From Macrocystis pyrifera (lineage: Eukaryota; Sar; Phaeophyceae; Laminariales; Laminariaceae), in NCBI GenBank assembly GCA_031763025.1, contig JASSKH010000006.1:3328958-3392957 (forward strand): a DNA stretch of 64,000 nucleotides, written 5' to 3'. Positions within the stretch are counted from its first letter, which is position 1. Each line of letters starts with the position of its first letter. Positions 44,393 to 54,650 of the stretch are shown piece after piece. Both the position numbers and the translations under genes were made by a program. The notes under the pieces were generated by a model. That model saw only the letters and a program-made list of their open reading frames with translations. It was not told where the DNA came from and ran no database searches.

Positions 44393-44705
44393 GTCCCCGG
44401 TGGCTTTAAGCTTGGTAGGTGGTCCGCGTGCCTACCAAGATCAATTTTGTGGGTTCAACTTTCACCGAGTGCATGCTCGTAGGGACTTTTTCTTGCACGA
44501 AAAATTGACTAGCGGAAAGCGCGAGAGCGTGAGTTAGATGTACATTCGACGAAAATCGACGAGCAGTGGGAATGCTGAACCCTATGCGCGACAAAAAATA
44601 AAGGCACGTATATACCGGGGGGGGGGGGAGAAGGGACGACACCTGTGACCACGGCTTGTCCAGAGAATAGATCGCTCAGGGCAAAACCTCCTGCGAGTGA
44701 GGCTG
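44393..44705 (+). mobile_element. SINE-like repeat, copy 1
   Basis: The head gcttggtaggtggtccgcgt followed 45 bp later by tgggttcaac resembles a tRNA-derived pol III promoter (B-box GGTTCRANNCC, imperfect). The body (gcgagagcgtgagttag, atcgacgagcagtggg, ccacggcttgtccaga) matches copy 2 at 48943-49250. A poly-A run lies just upstream. Confidence 0.6.
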
Positions 44706-44773
44706 GAAAGTAAAAGTGATGCTTAAAAAATAAACAAAAAAATAAATAAATAAGGACCGTTCGTATTGAATGT

Positions 44774-44882
44774 TATTACGGGGGTCCATAGTTAACGGGA
44801 CCAAATTTTGTTTGTAAAAATAGGGAAATATATAGGTTTTTATGTACACCATAGGTCCTGTTAACTATGGACCCCCGTAATA
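44774..44882. mobile_element. MITE, ATTACGGGGG family
   Basis: tattacgggggtccatag to ctatggacccccgtaata. One of the cleanest copies, with about 30 bp inverted ends. Confidence 0.9.
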
Positions 44883-44995
44883 GTACCTAAATGGTCCCTA
44901 TGTTTCGGTACGGAGTGGTGGTAGTTGACACCGATACACTGCTGATGTCAAACACGTTCACAGAAAAGGCGTCGTAGTCTGAAGGCTGTGCCTAC

Positions 44996-45104
44996 TATCA
45001 CGGGGGTCCATAGTTAACAGGACCTATGGTGTACATAAAAACCTTTATATATACCTATTTTTACTAACAAAATTTGGTCCCGTTAACTATGGACCCCCGT
45101 AATA
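44996..45104. mobile_element. MITE, ATTACGGGGG family (inverted orientation)
   Basis: tatcacgggggtccatag to ctatggacccccgtaata. The interior orientation is opposite to the copy 220 bp to the left. Confidence 0.9.
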
Positions 45105-45139
45105 TCAATATTGGGCACCAGCAAAGAACATCAGCCGGT

Positions 45140-45330
45140 CGCCGCGGTCGGTCTATCTAGTGGTTAGCCTCGAAACCTACTCAAACGTCGAAGGTCGGGG
45201 TTTCGAGCCCCGCCATGTCGGGGGCGGGGTTCTTTATTTCTGAACAAACAAAAACGACCGCTGAGAGAGAGCGCATAGACGTGGGTAGGCGCAATTCGAC
45301 GCGAGTCGACGAGGGAAGGAAGCGCTGTAC
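45140..45330 (+). mobile_element. SINE-like repeat with tRNA-like head, copy 3 (diverged)
   Basis: tctatctagtggttagcc (A-box-like) is followed by cggggtttcgagccccg (a perfect T-arm-like hairpin with a B-box). The downstream gagagagagcgcatagacg and gacgcgagtcgacgagg parallel the SINE body of copies 1 and 2. The acceptor stem does not pair, so it is not a functional tRNA. Confidence 0.5.
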
Positions 45331-45649
45331 AGTTTTCTCGCGATAGTAATGAAAGGCGCGTACCCCGTGGTGGGGAGGGGGGAGTGGACCCTGCTTTGGT
45401 GACCCCGGGTCTGAATTACGATTATTATAGGAAGGAGAGATGAAAGAAGGGCGAAGGAAATAAACGGGATGGAAAACGAAATGGTACCCGGGTACTAAGC
45501 TCGTCGACATGGTCATACCCGGGTAAACTCAGATAATATATCCAGCGAACATATATCCTTCTAAGGTTTGATATTTTTGACCCCTTACCATACCAGCAAA
45601 CCAAAGGTCGTCCCATGAAGGAGAGGACCCGTACCAGTACGTTGGGGGG

Positions 45650-46112
45650 TGGTACTGGGGCATACTCAGTTATTTGGTCGTATCGTACTCTGATGTACTG
45701 GGCGTACCCTGAAATTTGGGCGTGGCGTACTATGAGGGTACTGGGCGTACACAGCCAATTTGGGCATAGCATACTCCGAGATTCTGTATACCCGAAGTAC
45801 TGGCGTTGGCGAGATACGAAGTACTGTATACTGGCCATCCGGGCAGTGTAGTGCATACTGGCAACACTGCTGTGCTACCAGGCACTCTGCACCAGGTATC
45901 CAATATACAACCACATGAATATTGTGAATACCAGTAGAGTACTACTACAGTATTGACAATGACAGCAATACTTCAGGCATGGTATACTGCTACGTCTGAG
46001 GTACTGTGACGAACCCAATAATTCGGGCATATCGTAATCTGAGGTACTGGGAGTACCCAGTATTTCGGACATAGCGTACTCCGGGGCTCTGAGGTACTGG
46101 GCAAACCCAGTA
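45650..46112. repeat. Degenerate TACTGGGCGTACCC-type repeat
   Basis: Motifs such as ggtactgggcgtacc, aatttgggcata and gcgtactctgaggtactg recur about every 45 bp with heavy divergence. A short outlier lies at 46865-46925. Confidence 0.6.
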
Positions 46113-47590
46113 GCTCGTATTGCGAATGCGAGTGTTCTAATGTTGACGCTGTTTTTTCTTTAGGGACCCGTTTCGAATCGCCGAGACATATAGCTACGTA
46201 TGTGTTTCTACGCAGCACGACCGAGATTATAAGCGATGATCTCCGAAAAAATCGCAGCGGAGTAGCAGCCCACATCAGAGCCATCAAATGTGTTGTTGGC
46301 ACCGCAGCCGCACAGCGCCAGCAGTACACTCTGGACCAGGCAGAGGGCACACGCGTGACCAGCACAGCAGGACAGCCGCGGCCGAGGCCGTGCGTACCCA
46401 GCAGTATCGCGGATGGGAACGCCTCGCTGAGATACCTGCGGTGCTCTGCTGGTCTCCCGTGCGCTCCCTGTTGTGTTCTCCGGCAACCTCTCCGAACGTT
46501 GGTGCAACGCTACTACTGTTGTGTATTCTGGTGTATCGGAGGTTGTCGGGGTGTAGCGGGTCGCCACCGGCGCAGTGGTTGTACGCCGAAACGCAGCGCG
46601 GCTATGGGCATCACCACGAGACGATCGCTGACCGACTGGCGGGCAATTCAACGACTAGTGGGGTGGGGAGTGATCGGCGGCGTGAAGGTCGACGGTGGCT
46701 AGTAGAGTGGGTGTAGTTGACGCACTCGGACTTGGGTGCTTGGTACTCGGACGTATATATTTTTTCGTTTTTCATCAACACACACCAACGCACACAAGTT
46801 GACGACCTTTACGATTATAAATACCCTGCTGCGCGAGTTGCGAGCGACAGCTATACTATCATAGCGTAGTCTGAGATACTGGCGTACTCTGACGTACTGT
46901 CGTACACTGAGGCACAGAGTAGTACTGCTGTACTGGTGATGTACCCTGGGTTTGTTGACAACACTGTGACAACGTGTGCAGTAAATCTGTATGTAACAGG
47001 CACCATAGTACTTCGTACTGGATACCGGTGCACCGATATCCTTGCACACAACCTTACAACCTTACACGTAAATAAATACACCCCTGCTACCTGGTATGCA
47101 GCAGAAATGTGTATGTTCTTCAGTAAACCGCTATTTATACCCGCCGACATCCAGAACATCTTAGGATAGAGAGCGATCATATAACCACGAGACAGAGATA
47201 TTTCCAGTACATAGTTACCACTCTGTCCATAAATATAATCAACTTTTGTTCAATAGTATCCAATGACAACTTTCTCTATATTTAGGGACGGAGGGGGTTA
47301 TGCCGTAAGAGAGAGTAGACAGAGCAATGTCATGTCATCGTACTGGATACTCTCGGCAGAACATACTCACGCCGGCAATCCAGGTACAATGAGGCTCCTT
47401 CCCATACCGTTGGAAGGATCGACAAGGGTCGGTTTCCGATCGACCATCAATTCGGCGGGGTGTGTCTGGATGCCTTCCCTATCGTCAGCCGGACCGAATT
47501 CACAGCATTGGTGCTGTTGGGGATATCGCAGGCGAAAGCACTCTGAAATACGTTGCGTGTCCTACTCGCGGGTTCTACTCAACCCTTTTA
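46113..47590. other. No recognisable gene
   Basis: Frames are short and mutually overlapping, with no domain or consistent splice signals. Confidence 0.4.
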
Positions 47591-47672
47591 CAACCACCGC
47601 AGTCACGTTTCGGGGACAAACTTCTTGAAATTAGAGTGGTTTGTCCCGGAACCGGGACCGCGATTCCAAAAA
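47591..47672. mobile_element. Short foldback MITE, GGGGACAAACTT family
   Basis: ccgcagtcacgtttcggggacaaactt is mirrored by tttgtcccggaaccgggaccgcg, about 80 bp. Related copies are at 57352-57430 and 60455-60535. Confidence 0.65.
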
Positions 47673-47779
47673 GGGTCAAGCAGGTACTGCGCTGTCAGCA
47701 GCAGAAACAGCGGCGGCGGAACAGTCAACTGAACATCGGGGAGGTGTTCAGGCTGCTGCTGTGTGGCGTGGCCGTGTGT

Positions 47780-47823
47780 CTGGAGGGTTGGAAGGGGGCT
47801 CTGGAGGGTTGGAAGGGGGCTTC
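47780..47823. repeat. 22 bp direct duplication
   Basis: ctggagggttggaagggggc appears twice in succession. Confidence 0.9.
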
Positions 47824-48099
47824 GAAAACATTTTCGATCGAGAAATACGATCCACGAAGAGTTTTTCGACGGGATGCGTGGATCGGATCGCTCGTTCGAA
47901 AAGGTTGGGGTCGAAGAAGCTCCTTTTCAAACCGATGAGAAAGCCGGAACTTGTACCCGATCGGAAACAGGCCTTTTCGATACACGTATCCGACGGCATA
48001 AGAATTGGCCTGAGGCAGAAAAACGACAGACGAAAATAAAGCAAGAGCCAGAGAAAATAAAAACCGCATCCAGAAAAAAGCAGCCCCAGTGGCATCTAC

Positions 48100-48250
48100 G
48101 GTCTAAGAGAGAGGTGCGGCATATCAAGAAAACCTCTCTTAAACCCGACCTTCTATTAAATCTGTTTAAGAGAGGTATTCTGTAAAACCGGGTTTAAGAG
48201 AGGTTTTCTGATATAAATAGGTTTAATAGAAACCTCTATTAAACCGAATA
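48100..48250. repeat. Cluster of inverted CCTCTCTTAAACC motifs
   Basis: aacctctcttaaaccc and its inverse gggtttaagagaggtt alternate at 48133, 48155 and 48190. A related piece lies at 48872. A foldback element is likely. Confidence 0.6.
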
Positions 48251-48942
48251 TACGGGCTCAAAGTACCGTAAATGGGGGTGCAATCAAGAGAGATGGAAGG
48301 GACCCTTGTGTACTGGCGCTTGATCTAAAAGTTGAAAGAGCGTATTCTATGTTTTTTACGCATTGTTATTGTGCGTCATAGGCTCCACACACAGCACGAT
48401 CCGTCCTTGTTGAGTATCATAGACAAGCGCATCGCACGCGCCATATCTCGGAAGCAACAGCAACAACAAAGAGGAAAAAGAAGAAAAAAAAGAAAACCCC
48501 ATGCAAGCGCCGTCGTACAGCAGTACTAAAAATATCACCACCAGCGAAACTCAAGCACCTGCATCCCTACTACTATGACCGCTTCTGCAACGATACACGA
48601 AGTCTGCGACGCAAGTTTGCTTAGTTTTCCCTGACTGCATTTGTGATTCGTATACAGCGGAGGCCCGGCGAGTGGTCCGGCGTGACTGCTTACAGCAAAC
48701 CCGCCGTGCGAAGCAAAGTGCTGCAGCCAGTTGAAGCTGTGAGCTGTACTACTGCTGTCGTACGTACTGAGATTATTTTTTTCTGCGCTGCAAGCGCGGG
48801 GGGGTTGCGGTAGATTCGATACAAGAGAAAATGGATTCGCTTTGCAAGAGGCGTGTGCCAAGCTATTGTGACCTCTCTTAAACCGGCAATTATCTGAAAA
48901 CCAACCCCTCTCAAAACGTAGATGCTACTGCTGTATCGGCGA

Positions 48943-49250
48943 CTTCGGGTGGCTTGGTAGGTGGTCCGCGTGCCTACCATGATGAATCTCATGGGTTCGA
49001 GTCTCACCCCGTGCATAGTCGTAGGGACGTTTTCTTGCATAATACTTCATTTTGCGGAGAGCGCGAGAGCGTGAGTTAGTTTCGTAGCAACATTCGATGA
49101 AAATCGACGAGCAGTGGCAGTGGGAATGCTGAACCCTATTCGCGGTAAGACTCAAGGCAAGTACCGGAGGGGAGAAAGAGACAACATCTGTGGCCACGGC
49201 TTGTCCAGAAGATCGCTCATGCGTAAACCTCTTACTTACGAGTTAAACCC
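48943..49250 (+). mobile_element. SINE-like repeat, copy 2
   Basis: ggcttggtaggtggtccgcg then atgggttcgagtctc (a good B-box), followed by the same body as copy 1. An extra duplicated cagtgg is present. It is the best-preserved promoter of the three copies. Confidence 0.65.
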
Positions 49251-49251
49251 T

Positions 49252-50945
49252 TTTACTGTAGGATTCGAGTGTCACTTTGGGGACAAACTACTTAGGGCCG
49301 TTCCTAACGAACCGAAACAAAATCACGATTCGTGACTTTTTGGCAGGACAAAAGATCAATCACGATCCGCGACATTTCAGTTCGAAACGTGACGTTTGTG
49401 ATATTTTCAAATTGGAAAATGCAACCCAACGATTTGTGCGGGTGGAGCCAACTCTCGCGAGTGCGGGCACGGCCAGGCCGGGCCGGGCCGACCGCGCCTG
49501 GCCCGGTCCGTGCTATTTTCGAATCACGGGCCGAAGCCTGACCCAGCCTGCGAGAGTCCAATGTCACCGACCGTCGGCCGAGCCCGGTCTGCGAGATTCC
49601 CTCTCGCAGGCTGTCTGCCCGGCCTGGCCGGTGACAACTCAGATTATTCTCGGTTTTGTCTTCGAGCTGCGGCTCCTCCTCCTCCTCAAGCTGCGGCTCC
49701 TCCGCCTCCTCCTCGAAATTTGGAGGCCACAACGTGCTCGTTAGCCCGCGCCCAGCGGTGTCTTCGGGTAGACGCCAGTTGTCCACAAGCGGCATACGAA
49801 GCAGAGTCTGCCATGCCCCTATACCGGCCTTCGGACACCGTCGGGGCACGTGGGTTGCGCACTGCCTTGATCAGGCGTATTTCGAGCCACGATAAATAAA
49901 TGTCAAAATGTCACGGATCGTGATTTTGCTTTCTTTCTAGGGAAAAGCTGAAAAAAATGGCGTCATGAATCGTTATTTTTTTCCGTCAATAACTCACGAC
50001 AAAAAAAAATCATTATTCACAACAACAAAAATCTCACGAATCGTGATGTTTTTGGTTCTGTTAGACCTATGCCAATGGGAAAGCGAAGTATCAATAAAAA
50101 GTTTGAATTCCAAAGATACCCCCCAAAAAAATTTAGAACACGCTTCCTATGGGCACGTTTAGAAAAAAAAAAGTTCCCAACTTTTGGAAAAGCCCGAAAA
50201 AAGCTAATCTGGGGCCGATGTTGGGCCAAGATCGGCTTGAGAAAAAGTCAGGCTGATCTTTGGTTCGAAGCGGCGAGATTCCGAATCCTCGACAGACATC
50301 GATCGACAAAACCAACGATTGCGTCATGAATTCTGAACGGAGTGCGCTCGTTAGGGGCTCCGACCCACCCTTGGGTCACCGTCTTCACACAATGGCCAGT
50401 GACATGTGGCGGGCGCTGGCCAGGCGTACGATAAAAAACAATTAGCGACTAGTGTGTACTAAACAGAAGACAAGATTTCTCGATCCGCCTCGAATGGCAA
50501 AAAACAGGCTTTTTTTCAGGTTTGGGAGGATACTGCAGGCCGCCGGCAAGCTCTCACCCCCTAGAGCATGTATCCACTTTCTATCTTCGATGCCGTCATC
50601 TATACTCGTTGGCCTTGCCTGACACCAACAAGCGGGTTGGCCATGGGCTGAGTCTATATCGAGATCGAGCATCTATCGTCGCACGAGCTGAATTTTTATC
50701 AGCGTGTTGATAATTTGCAACGAGAGAATACAAATTGCGCCGCATACAGCCGTTAGAAAAAAAAAGGAAAAATCAAACATTTTTTCCCTTGTTTCCCACA
50801 GCGGCGAACGAGGATATTTTCGGCTGTTTTTTTGAAGCAATATTTTTGAAAGGAAACTTTTGGACTTCGAGTTTCCATTGGCATAGGTCTTAGGAACGGC
50901 CGTTAGAACTTGAGCGGTTTTGTCCCCAAAACAGGACTGCTGTAG
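49252..50945. mobile_element. Nest of inverted-repeat elements inside a GGGGACAAACT foldback copy
   Basis: The outer halves (ggggacaaactacttagg at 49277; ttgtccccaaaacaggac near 50920) and the pair gggccgttcctaa / ttaggaacggcc (49295, 50892) are inverted. Between them lie two adjacent elements with their own inverted ends: 49306-50065 (ctaacgaaccgaaac...cacgattcgtgac against its complement at 50031-50065) and 50066-50890 (agacctatgccaatgg against ccattggcataggtct). No transposase was recognised. The 49,440-49,870 frames are GC-rich but match no family. Confidence 0.65.
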
Positions 50946-51494
50946 TTTGCCCTATTATAGAAAGGTTGAGGGTCGATCTTAACGAAGACTGTTTTTCAGG
51001 TTTTTTCAGTATTTTCGGTATTTTTCGGTTTTTTCCTAACGAAATTTCGGGAAAATACCGGGAAAGAAAAAAAAAACAAAAATACTCTTCGTTGATAACG
51101 ATTACAAAAAAAAAAAAAAAAAAGTCAAGCTAGCTTGAAGCGATTCCTCTCAATCTTCGCTTTGCCATGCGTATCGCGTTACGTACTTCGTACACAAATG
51201 TGATGGCTGTAGAAAGTCATGTCGCAGAAAAATGACACCACAAGTGCAGCAGGCCACGCAGGCCACGCAGAGTGCTGCCTCGCATCACTACTGCAGCTGC
51301 TGCTGCTGCACTAACTGCTGTACGTATCCCAAGACGAAGAGAGAACGATGTGTCATTTTTTTATACACAAGACGAAGAGAGAACGACGTGTCATTTTTTT
51401 ACACACACGGAAATATACGTAAAACATGCGAAACAGCGATACACACCTCGAGTTCAGAATCACTGCTCTGATGGAACTTGGGTCGCGTTTTCCA
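50946..51494. other. No recognisable gene; short repeats
   Basis: Contains a 39 bp tandem duplication at about 51334-51410 (cgaagagagaacga then gtgtcatttttt) and a poly-A run at 51106-51123. Nothing coding. Confidence 0.5.
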
Positions 51495-51670
51495 TCCAGG
51501 CATTGCAGGGTTACGGGGAAGCCTAGAGTCTCACATCCTGAGCTTCCCCCGGTAAGTCTACAGCGCTGAAGTGCTGGTGAAGTAGGGCGTGGAGCCGTGT
51601 GCCTAGGGCGGAGTGGAGCTGAGACCTCGATTTTAGGGTTTCTATTGGTTCTAGAGGCGTTACGGTTCCA
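51495..51670 (+). repeat. Dispersed repeat shared with 16570-16695
   Basis: ggggaagcctagagtctcaca and ggttctagaggcgttacgg match the block that precedes the hAT element at 16704. The copy here carries extra sequence in the middle. Confidence 0.55.
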
Positions 51671-51952
51671 CAAGATCTTACAGCACACATGACAGAGAGT
51701 CATCATCCATTTTTCAATGTGCTCGTGTGCTCGTGCTGGCGTATTTCATCGAGAAACACAGAGTAAAGAGCGTATTTATCATGACCCATTGGCTACCAGA
51801 AGCTTGCGGCTTGGGTCGGGGTGTTACGGCAGGAGTGTTACTCTTTGAGCGCGATATCCGACACCACTTGCTGGGTAAATTGGTCAACAATTTTTCCGCA
51901 AAATAGGCAACTGCTGTACTGACATATTTCATACCACGGCGAAAGACGAGGG

Positions 51953-53728
51953 ATGCATCGGCGGTTCCTGAAGGAGAGGGATGCCTTCTCGAAGTCAGCG
52001 GGGGAATACAATCAGACACCCCTACAGCGAGTGCCACACCTAGCGGAAGCAAGGGTACGCTTGAACGCGGCTTGGGGGAAACTTGAAGAAGGATGGGCTG
52101 CACACAACGAGCGCATGGTGAGACTCGGGCTCAGCCCGCGGACGGTCGACGAGAGCTTGGTCGAGCTGAATGTCGGCGGCTCGAACGTTACCGTGTGCTG
52201 GTGCCTTCTGGCAGAGGCCGAGGGGTTCAAAGAATCATCCCTGGGCGCCTTGCTCGAGGGGGTTTGGGGCAAAGGGCGGATTCCCCGAGATGCCGACGGC
52301 CGCATTGTCCTTGACGAGTCCCCTGCGTGCATCAAACACATCTTGCACACGATGCTCAGAGCCAATGATCTGGCGAGCTCACTGGGAGCGGTGGGGATGT
52401 TTGGCAGTGCGGCTTGCTCGGCGGTGGCTATTGACGAGGCACCGTGCCTTACGTACACCGCACACGTGATGGAACTGCCGAGATACGTGCCAGCGCATCC
52501 TCTATACGCAAAGATGAATGGAGGCAGCACCATATTGGAGCCGTTCGAAATTGCTCCGTTCAGCGCCCGCATTCGTGCGGTGGTTGGGGGCTCGACGGAA
52601 GAAATGACGCTCATCTACCGCGCAACGCGGGACGGGTTCGGCAGGGAATCGTTCACAGCCAGATGCGGCAAGGACAGTCCCAACACGGTCTCCCTAATTC
52701 GGGTGAGTGCGGGCGATGGAGACGAACAGGACAGCGTTGTTGGAGGCTATTCTAGCCAGGCTTGGGCTGAACCTGCTGCTGAACACCCTGCGTGGACTGT
52801 CGAGGGTAAGCCACCGTCGTTCGTGTTCACGTTCAAGGGCGGCAGGACTTCACCCGCAGGGTGGTGCGATCATCGCAAGAACACCGCATGGAAAAGTTGG
52901 AACTGTCGATACCAAGGGCCACGTGCAGCAGTGACGTCTGTTACTGGTACTGGCCTCACTTTCGGCGAGGGAGAGTTGGCCACGATCTTGGACGAGACAT
53001 CGAGGGGTTGCATCATACAGGTTGGACTCAAGCACGACTGCTCTTCCCCAGTCTGGAAGTGCGATGGGAAAAACGTTGTCGAGATTGAGATCTACCGCTA
53101 CTCGACGCCAGTTCCACCCACGACCGCCGCACCCATCACCACCCAACCGGGTAGAGATGCTTTCACTGATGCTGATCCTCACGACATGCTGTCTTTCGGC
53201 AAGTCTATCGTTAGCTCGCTCATGGAGGAGCGGGTTGTACTTGATCGTGCCGAAAAGGAGATGGAGGCAGCAGGGAAAAGGGTGTCCGCTGCTGTTAGCG
53301 CCCTCGAAACCGTGTACGGTCCGAGCGTGGCGGCGGGCGGCCAGGAGATCGTCGTGGAGCTCAACGTACGTGGAACGAAGATGACAACGTTTCGCTCCAC
53401 ACTGCAGGTTTGCCCGCGGTCCGCCCTCGCCGCCCTGTTCAACCCAGAGAAACGGCTCGTAGCCGGAACTAGTGTTAACCAACACGGGGAGCTGATTTTC
53501 GACTACAGCCCCTGTATTTTCTCGAAAATCCTCGACGTGCTGCGTATGAGGAAACGAGATTTGTGGGTTCGGGACGCGGCGGGGGGGAAACAGAAAGCAC
53601 AGCCGAACGACAGCCTACCAGTTGGCGTGCTCATCAAGGAAACCGATTGGTATGCCTTCACTATGGCCGTCTGCGTGTTCTTTAGGGAAGACCCGAGCTT
53701 CATCACGGATCTGGTACAGCGGGTGTAA
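51953..53728 (+). CDS. BTB-TLDc-BTB protein, 591 residues
   Basis: A single uninterrupted frame, ATG 51953 to TAA 53726-53728. Residues 1-65 are a charged helical lead. About 68-165 form a T1-type BTB domain (LVELNVGGSNVTV, LLEGVWGKGRIPRDADGRI, LDESPACIKHIL). About 185-385 form a TLDc domain (MTLIYRATRDGFGRESF, SLIRVSAGDG, VVGGYSSQAW, FVFTFKGG, VVEIEIYRYS). About 415-460 form a helical linker (SLMEERVVLDRAEKEMEAA). About 466-540 form a second BTB (VVELNVRGTKMTTFRSTLQ, FDYSPCIFSKILDVLRMRKR). No signal peptide or membrane segment is seen. BTB domains oligomerise and often link to Cullin-3; TLDc proteins act in oxidative stress and V-ATPase control elsewhere. The role here is unknown. The ATG is the first in frame; an upstream exon is possible. 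The best-preserved gene in the window. Confidence 0.85.
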   Translation: MHRRFLKERDAFSKSAGEYNQTPLQRVPHLAEARVRLNAAWGKLEEGWAAHNERMVRLGLSPRTVDESLVELNVGGSNVTVCWCLLAEAEGFKESSLGALLEGVWGKGRIPRDADGRIVLDESPACIKHILHTMLRANDLASSLGAVGMFGSAACSAVAIDEAPCLTYTAHVMELPRYVPAHPLYAKMNGGSTILEPFEIAPFSARIRAVVGGSTEEMTLIYRATRDGFGRESFTARCGKDSPNTVSLIRVSAGDGDEQDSVVGGYSSQAWAEPAAEHPAWTVEGKPPSFVFTFKGGRTSPAGWCDHRKNTAWKSWNCRYQGPRAAVTSVTGTGLTFGEGELATILDETSRGCIIQVGLKHDCSSPVWKCDGKNVVEIEIYRYSTPVPPTTAAPITTQPGRDAFTDADPHDMLSFGKSIVSSLMEERVVLDRAEKEMEAAGKRVSAAVSALETVYGPSVAAGGQEIVVELNVRGTKMTTFRSTLQVCPRSALAALFNPEKRLVAGTSVNQHGELIFDYSPCIFSKILDVLRMRKRDLWVRDAAGGKQKAQPNDSLPVGVLIKETDWYAFTMAVCVFFREDPSFITDLVQRV

Positions 53729-53762
53729 TGGATCATGGCATGGACGTCCCTGCAGCAGCTTG

Positions 53763-53769
53763 GTGAGTT
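53763..53769 (+). promoter_or_regulatory. Conserved 5' splice-site-like sequence after the stop codon
   Basis: gtgagtt lies 35 bp past the stop, in the context cagcagcttggtgagtt. The partial copy has cagcaccttggtgagtt 40 bp past its stop (1142). The dead copy has catcccggtgagttt at the equivalent place (near 20730). This suggests a 3' UTR intron or an alternative last exon. Confidence 0.35.
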
Positions 53770-54028
53770 GTTTTTTTCGGGAGGTGGCCCCTCTGTAGTG
53801 CCGGTTGCCCTCTATGGTGCCGGTGAGGTCGCTTGGCACGGATGGGATCCACCAGTGTGGTATTGTGCGGAGTATTGCCAGATGCCGCTAGAGTGTCTTG
53901 GCGCACGACGGCACTATATAGGGATCACTACTGCTGTGTATTTAGGTCACCTTATATCGGGGCCACCACTCAGCCACGCAGGGCATTTTTGTTTGTGTTT
54001 GTGGTTGATTATTTGAGTAAAAACAACT

Positions 54029-54136
54029 ATTACGGAGGACTATAGTAAATAGGACCAAATATTGTTAGTAAAAATAGGTAAATATATAGGTTTTTATGAA
54101 TACCATAGGTCCTATTTACTATGGACCCCCGCAATA
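54029..54136. mobile_element. MITE, ATTACGGGGG family
   Basis: tattacggaggactatag to ctatggacccccgcaata, with the consensus interior. Confidence 0.88.
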
Positions 54137-54460
54137 CGTAGTAGTTTTGTTTTTCAGCACTATACTATTTCTGGTATACCTGGTATATGTTAAAGCGGTA
54201 GGAGACGTGCCTTACGGAAAAATGGCTTACCTCCCGAACCGAACCTCAACAGTTATGGCGGACTCTCTTAGAAGAAGGCACACACTCACGGCAATCGTTT
54301 TGCTACTACTGCCAGATCACTCCGATTCATTCTTCAACCCGAAAAGACCCTAGGGAAGGAACGTTCCACTCGTACATATGTGTCGATACGCGCCGTCCGC
54401 CGACTGCACGTCGGACGCGACGCAACCGCGGTATCCAGATGTGTCACTATCCAACTCACT

Positions 54461-54650
54461 GATCGTTCTGCTGCTGTCTGCTGTCGTGGACATCTTGAAT
54501 TTAGAGACCCTGGCATTTTCCGATTTGAGAATCCGATGGCCCCCAAGTCGTCGGGTTTTAGCGATCGTTCTGCTGCTGCCTGCTGTCGTGGATAACATCC
54601 TGAGTTTTGAGACCCTGCCGTTTCTCGATTTGAAAATCTAATAGCTCAGG
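54461..54650. repeat. 102 bp tandem duplication (2 units)
   Basis: gatcgttctgctgctg at 54461 and 54563, each followed by ctgctgtcgtgga, gagaccctg and gatttga. Confidence 0.85.

Noticed and set aside
45140..45215. Functional tRNA gene
   Set aside because: The T-arm and B-box are good, but the acceptor and anticodon stems do not pair and the downstream body matches SINE copies.
52012..52614. Minus-strand ORFs opposite the BTB-TLDc-BTB gene (also 52850-53485 and 293-1137)
   Set aside because: Antisense shadows; the plus strand carries the domain motifs shared by all three copies.
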